7,893 nucleotides of DNA from Bacteroidales bacterium UBA1187 (lineage in GTDB: Bacteria; Bacteroidota; Bacteroidia; Bacteroidales; Paludibacteraceae). Within the stretch, counting starts at the first letter, position 1, and every line of letters begins with the position of its first letter. Below, piece after piece: positions 5,940-7,893 of this stretch. A program made the translations under genes and the position numbers. The DNA is taken from positions 41,519 through 49,411 of the forward strand of contig DBYL01000010.1 of NCBI GenBank assembly GCA_002309835.1, given 5' to 3'. The notes under the pieces were generated by a model that was given only the letters and a program-made list of their open reading frames with translations, had not been told where the DNA came from and did not search any database.

Positions 5940-6437
5940 TTAGAATCCTGTATTTAATCCACGAATGATACCTGCTGCCTCGAGCGCCTTGCGCAAGTCA
6001 TCCTTGCGAACGCTGACCACGCAGCCTACTTTGTATTCCCTGCCTACGCGTACCGTCTCCGTCGTACCGCCGAGGATAGAAGCGTATTTCTGAAACTCGC
6101 CGCCGTTAGCGAAGAAACTATTAAAATAGTCTTTGTACTGGGTCTCGATACCTGGGTTGGGAGCTAAAGGACGTTGACTAACGCAACCCTGACCGCCACC
6201 GTAACCCTTGAAGATCACGCCGTGCACGGCATTCTTGCGGCATTGGTTCTCTGCCAGCGCCGCTTTTTTGCTGTACGTCCAGACCTTCACCAGATAAGTG
6301 CCCTCTATCGCATTGCCGGCGCACTCAATCTCGTAACGGAACTCATAGGTGTCTTTGTCTGCTTTTTTCTGACGAATACTTGCCATCGAAGGAAGGCAGA
6401 AAGCTACTGCAAGTAGCGCGAGAAGAATTTTTTTCAT
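5940..6437 (-). CDS. Small secreted periplasmic protein, first gene of the exported-protein operon
   Basis: A 165-residue protein with a Sec signal peptide (residues 1-19, PSMA then S). C14 lies inside the hydrophobic core without a lipobox, so it should be soluble rather than lipidated. The mature protein has four cysteines (39, 66, 85, 139), an even number compatible with disulfides in the periplasm; its lipoprotein paralogue downstream has only one Cys (88) beyond its lipidated Cys. Shared motifs with the paralogue are (I/D)-x-G-(T/S)-Y, a RK-x-AV-x-x-VIF-(K/D)-G helix-strand, YF-x-SFF, and a terminal helix ending in GII. A Gly-rich loop GYGGGQG (78-84) is specific to this copy. The start lies about 40 nt below a good promoter and the gene leads the five-gene operon. 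Family and function are unrecognised. Confidence 0.87.
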   Translation of the reverse strand: MKKILLALLAVAFCLPSMASIRQKKADKDTYEFRYEIECAGNAIEGTYLVKVWTYSKKAALAENQCRKNAVHGVIFKGYGGGQGCVSQRPLAPNPGIETQYKDYFNSFFANGGEFQKYASILGGTTETVRVGREYKVGCVVSVRKDDLRKALEAAGIIRGLNTGF

Positions 6438-6481
6438 ATGATTTATGTATTAGGAATTATTACAGGTTAACTATCCGGCTG

Positions 6482-6513
6482 CAAATTTACAACAAAAAAA
6501 TTGAATTACCAAA
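6482..6513 (-). promoter_or_regulatory. Bacteroidota-type promoter of the five-gene operon
   Basis: On the minus strand TTTG/TTG (6510-6513) is followed after exactly 20 bp by TAAATTTG (6482-6489), fitting TTG-N19-21-TAnnTTTG. The expected start is near 6475, about 38 nt before the first ATG. The DNA upstream of -33 (an A/T tract and a CCAA...TTGG palindrome) resembles that upstream of the tRNA-Gln promoter. Confidence 0.82.
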
Positions 6514-6573
6514 TAAATTGGTAAAAAAATGAGTTATGCTTGTTAAAATGAATGTTTTACCGATTTATTTGGA

Positions 6574-6701
6574 GTTCGCTAAGTTTAGCGAACGTAAATT
6601 CGGAGATGGAGAAGCCAATTGACTTTTGGCTTCGAAAAGGAAAGGCTGTCGGGGAGACTAAGCCGACCGAGATACCTGAGGGGCGTGCCGAAGTTACTAC
6701 A
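6574..6701. repeat. Structured intergenic element, copy 2 (long form)
   Basis: A 20-nt hairpin GTTCGCTAAGTTTAGCGAAC (perfect 8-bp stem) is followed immediately by GTAAATTCGG (6594-6603), which pairs with CCGAAGTTAC (6688-6697) at 9 of 10 positions. The 84-nt interior contains a perfect hairpin GAAGCCAA/TTGGCTTC (6611-6618 with 6626-6633) and GTCGG/CCGAC (6648-6652 with 6663-6667). The right flank is TACTACAT, then TGCAAAT, as in copy 1. Against copy 1 the first hairpin has compensatory changes (A-T to T-A and C-G to A-T at the top two pairs). The long-range stem has its single mismatch at a different position. Confidence 0.62.
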
Positions 6702-6723
6702 TTTTATATGCAAATATTATACC

Positions 6724-6757
6724 AAAAAAAAAACGCACATACCCGAAGGTACGTGCG
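6724..6757 (-). terminator. Strong intrinsic terminator of the beta-barrel gene
   Basis: On the minus strand CGCACGTACC pairs with GGTATGTGCG (10 pairs including one G-T wobble) around the very stable C(UUCG)G-type tetraloop, followed immediately by ten T residues (A6724-A6733 on the plus strand). It lies about 27 nt after the stop codon of the upstream gene. On the plus strand the wobble becomes an A-C mismatch and the tail is only TTTT after one C, so it is mainly one-directional. Confidence 0.92.
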
Positions 6758-6784
6758 CTTTTCGCATCATAATGTGCTTACAAA

Positions 6785-7327
6785 TTAAAATTTGTAGCGA
6801 ATGCTAAAACCGAGTGCTGCAGTCCAGAGATCCCAATAGCAGCCGGACGCAACGCCACCTGCACCATTGTCACTCAGGTAAGCGCCTACTACCGGACGAT
6901 AGTCAATAGCAAGTTGGAGCGGGAACCAGAAGTCATACTCGATACCGATACGACCAGCTGCGCCAACGAAACCAGCGTTATCAAACAGATAACCACCGGC
7001 ACCACCGACACCCATGTACCAGTGCCATTCGCCCTTCTCGTTCCAGGGAACAGCGGCACCGAACGGATCAATCCAGTCATAAGTGATAGCAACTTGAACG
7101 GAGTGAGAGAGGAGACCATAACGGCCAGGGAAGAAGGTGCCTCCGTTAACGCTCATACAACCACCGAGACCCCAACCTGCTTCTACTTCCAACATGTTGG
7201 ACTCACCAAAAGAGTGTTGGTAGCTGATACCATCAAAACCACCCAGACGAGCACCGATTGCACGCGGCTGAGCGTAAACAGTAATGCTTGCTACTGCGAG
7301 CAGAACTACGAATAATAATTTTTTCAT
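6785..7327 (-). CDS. Small outer-membrane beta-barrel protein
   Basis: A 180-residue exported protein. The signal peptide covers residues 1-19 (TVYA then QPRAIGARLGG). The mature chain alternates hydrophobic and polar residues in short strands separated by Gly/Asn/Asp turns, with many aromatics (GEWHWYMGVGGAGGYLF, GIEYDFWFPLQLAIDYRPVVGAYL). It ends in the aromatic-rich strand SIRYKF, whose terminal Phe is typical of outer-membrane beta-barrels recognised by the BAM machinery. The size fits an 8-stranded barrel. The opening GARLGGFDGISYQH is common in Bacteroidota OmpA/opacity-like small porin families. Function is unknown. The ATG at 7325-7327 precedes the signal peptide directly. I see no TAnnTTTG promoter in the 83-nt upstream gap, so it may be co-transcribed with the gene at the right edge. 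It ends with a strong terminator. Confidence 0.88.
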   Translation of the reverse strand: MKKLLFVVLLAVASITVYAQPRAIGARLGGFDGISYQHSFGESNMLEVEAGWGLGGCMSVNGGTFFPGRYGLLSHSVQVAITYDWIDPFGAAVPWNEKGEWHWYMGVGGAGGYLFDNAGFVGAAGRIGIEYDFWFPLQLAIDYRPVVGAYLSDNGAGGVASGCYWDLWTAALGFSIRYKF

Positions 7328-7347
7328 AATTTAACTGATTAAATTAG

Positions 7348-7370
7348 TGAATAAATAAAGATTGTTTGTT
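7348..7370. repeat. 23-bp dispersed sequence, copy 2
   Basis: GTGAATAAATA, then A, then AGATTGTTTGTT. It differs by one base from 2062-2084. It lies 20 bp upstream of the beta-barrel start codon, so it falls in the leader or promoter zone of that gene. Confidence 0.6.
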
Positions 7371-7378
7371 GTTTATAT

Positions 7379-7414
7379 CTAGATTTCCTAGAGTTTCTAG
7401 TTTTTCTAGTTTAC
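7379..7414. repeat. Four tandem 9-bp CTAG units after the right-edge gene
   Basis: CTAG begins at 7379, 7388, 7397 and 7406, an exact 9-bp period with consensus CTAGNTTTT. The last unit overlaps the stop codon at 7411-7413. On the coding strand, TAG recurs every 9 nt, all in one frame, unlike the 7-bp arrays elsewhere in the window. Pairing of neighbouring CTAG tetramers gives only 4-bp stems, so it is not a terminator. Confidence 0.8.
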
Positions 7415-7893
7415 TTATTCAGCGCCAGAGCTACATTCACTGCGCAAGCAACGGTGCAACCTACCATCGGGTTGTTACCAATACCCAGGAAGCCCATCAT
7501 CTCTACGTGTGCGGGAACGGAGCTCGAACCTGCAAACTGTGCGTCGCTGTGCATACGGCCCAGCGTATCGGTCATACCATACGAAGCAGGACCTGCAGCC
7601 ATGTTATCCGGGTGCAAGGTACGACCTGTACCACCACCGGAAGCAACGCTAAAGTACGGTTTGCCGGCAAGGATACGTTCTTTCTTATACGTACCTGCTA
7701 CCGGGTGTTGGAAACGAGTCGGGTTGGTCGAGTTACCGGTGATGGAAACATCGACGTTCTCATGCCAGAGGATAGCTACACCCTCACGTACATCGTCTGC
7801 TCCATAGCAGTTCACTTTCGCACGCGGACCGTCACTGTACGCTTTACGACGAACCTCTTTCAGTTCACCCGTGAAATAGTCGAACTCGGTCTG
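7411..7893 (-). CDS. Conserved protein of unrecognised family (C-terminal 160 residues; runs off right edge)
   Basis: Open from the right edge to a TAA at 7411-7413. The visible part starts QTEFDYFTGELKEVRRKAYS and has the look of a very conserved, soluble enzyme: KVNCYGADDVREG, then ILWHENVDVSITGNSTNPTR, FQHPVAGTYKKE, the Gly-rich run SVASGGGTGRTLHPDNMAAG, then SYGMTDTLGRMHSDAQFAGS, SSVPAHVEMMGFLGIGNN and PMVGCTVACAVNVALALNK at the C-terminus. No signal peptide or membrane segment can be judged because the N-terminus is missing. The Gly-rich GGGTGRTLHPDN and the repeated Asn/His/Asp-rich motifs resemble a substrate- or phosphate-binding active site, but I cannot name the reaction. A GTG at 7813-7815 is in frame but clearly internal. 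A 9-bp tandem repeat follows the stop. Confidence 0.85.
   Translation of the reverse strand, partial: QTEFDYFTGELKEVRRKAYSDGPRAKVNCYGADDVREGVAILWHENVDVSITGNSTNPTRFQHPVAGTYKKERILAGKPYFSVASGGGTGRTLHPDNMAAGPASYGMTDTLGRMHSDAQFAGSSSVPAHVEMMGFLGIGNNPMVGCTVACAVNVALALNK

Larger units (their letters stand above)
6438..6784. other. Gene-free stretch upstream of the exported-protein operon
   Basis: These 347 bases hold, in transcription order, the terminator of the beta-barrel gene (6724-6757), the long copy of the structured element (6574-6701), an A/T-rich tract with an imperfect CCAA/TTGG palindrome (6510-6521) and the operon promoter (6482-6513). Plus-strand reading frames at 6552-6788 and 6619-6807 run through the element and terminator and have no protein-like features. 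Confidence 0.65.

Noticed and set aside
6552..6788. Plus-strand frame of 78 codons upstream of the operon
   Set aside because: It is made of the structured repeat and a terminator stem; no start context or family likeness.
1..7893. CRISPR array, insertion sequence or prophage
   Set aside because: No spaced identical repeats of CRISPR length, no transposase or integrase, and no phage-type genes were found in the window.

Overview
The window comes from a member of the phylum Bacteroidota, most likely order Bacteroidales. Three upstream regions carry the Bacteroidota-type promoter (TTG, 20 bp, TAnnTTTG). Shine-Dalgarno sequences are not evident before the starts I examined. The exported proteins belong to Bacteroidales-type families, including a recognisable DUF6175 protein. 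I cannot place it to genus. Every gene I accept lies on the minus strand, so transcription runs from high to low coordinates.

Layout in transcription order. At the right edge is the C-terminal 160 codons of a conserved protein I do not recognise (7411-7893). Next come a small secreted outer-membrane beta-barrel protein (6785-7327) and its strong intrinsic terminator (6724-6757). After a gene-free stretch with a structured repeat and a promoter there is a compact five-gene operon (6437 down to 2148). It encodes only exported proteins: two paralogous small proteins (one periplasmic, one lipoprotein), a DUF6175 protein, a secreted protein with a helical-repeat tail, and a large secreted protein with a predicted small beta-barrel C-terminus. 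A bidirectional terminator (2093-2124) closes it. A second gene-free stretch with a second copy of the structured repeat leads to tyrS (tyrosyl-tRNA synthetase) with its own promoter. Last come a tRNA-Gln(TTG) with its own promoter and the start of rplY (ribosomal protein L25), which runs off the left edge and is probably co-transcribed with the tRNA.

tyrS, tRNA-Gln and rplY are translation housekeeping genes. The five-gene operon is the accessory part. The secretion signals, the lipoprotein and the CsgG/FlgT-like flavour of the domains suggest a periplasmic or outer-membrane assembly, but no function is established.

The most unusual signals are not genes. (1) Short tandem repeats with an exact 7-bp period sit directly after the stop codons of at least four genes; the unit sequence differs at each locus, and in three of the four the repeat places stop codons in all three reading frames. 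A 9-bp CTAG repeat follows a fifth gene. (2) Two intergenic elements (1898-1966 and 6574-6701) share a 20-nt hairpin and a long-range stem, and the stem bases differ in a compensatory way between copies. This points to a conserved structured RNA or a structured mobile repeat.
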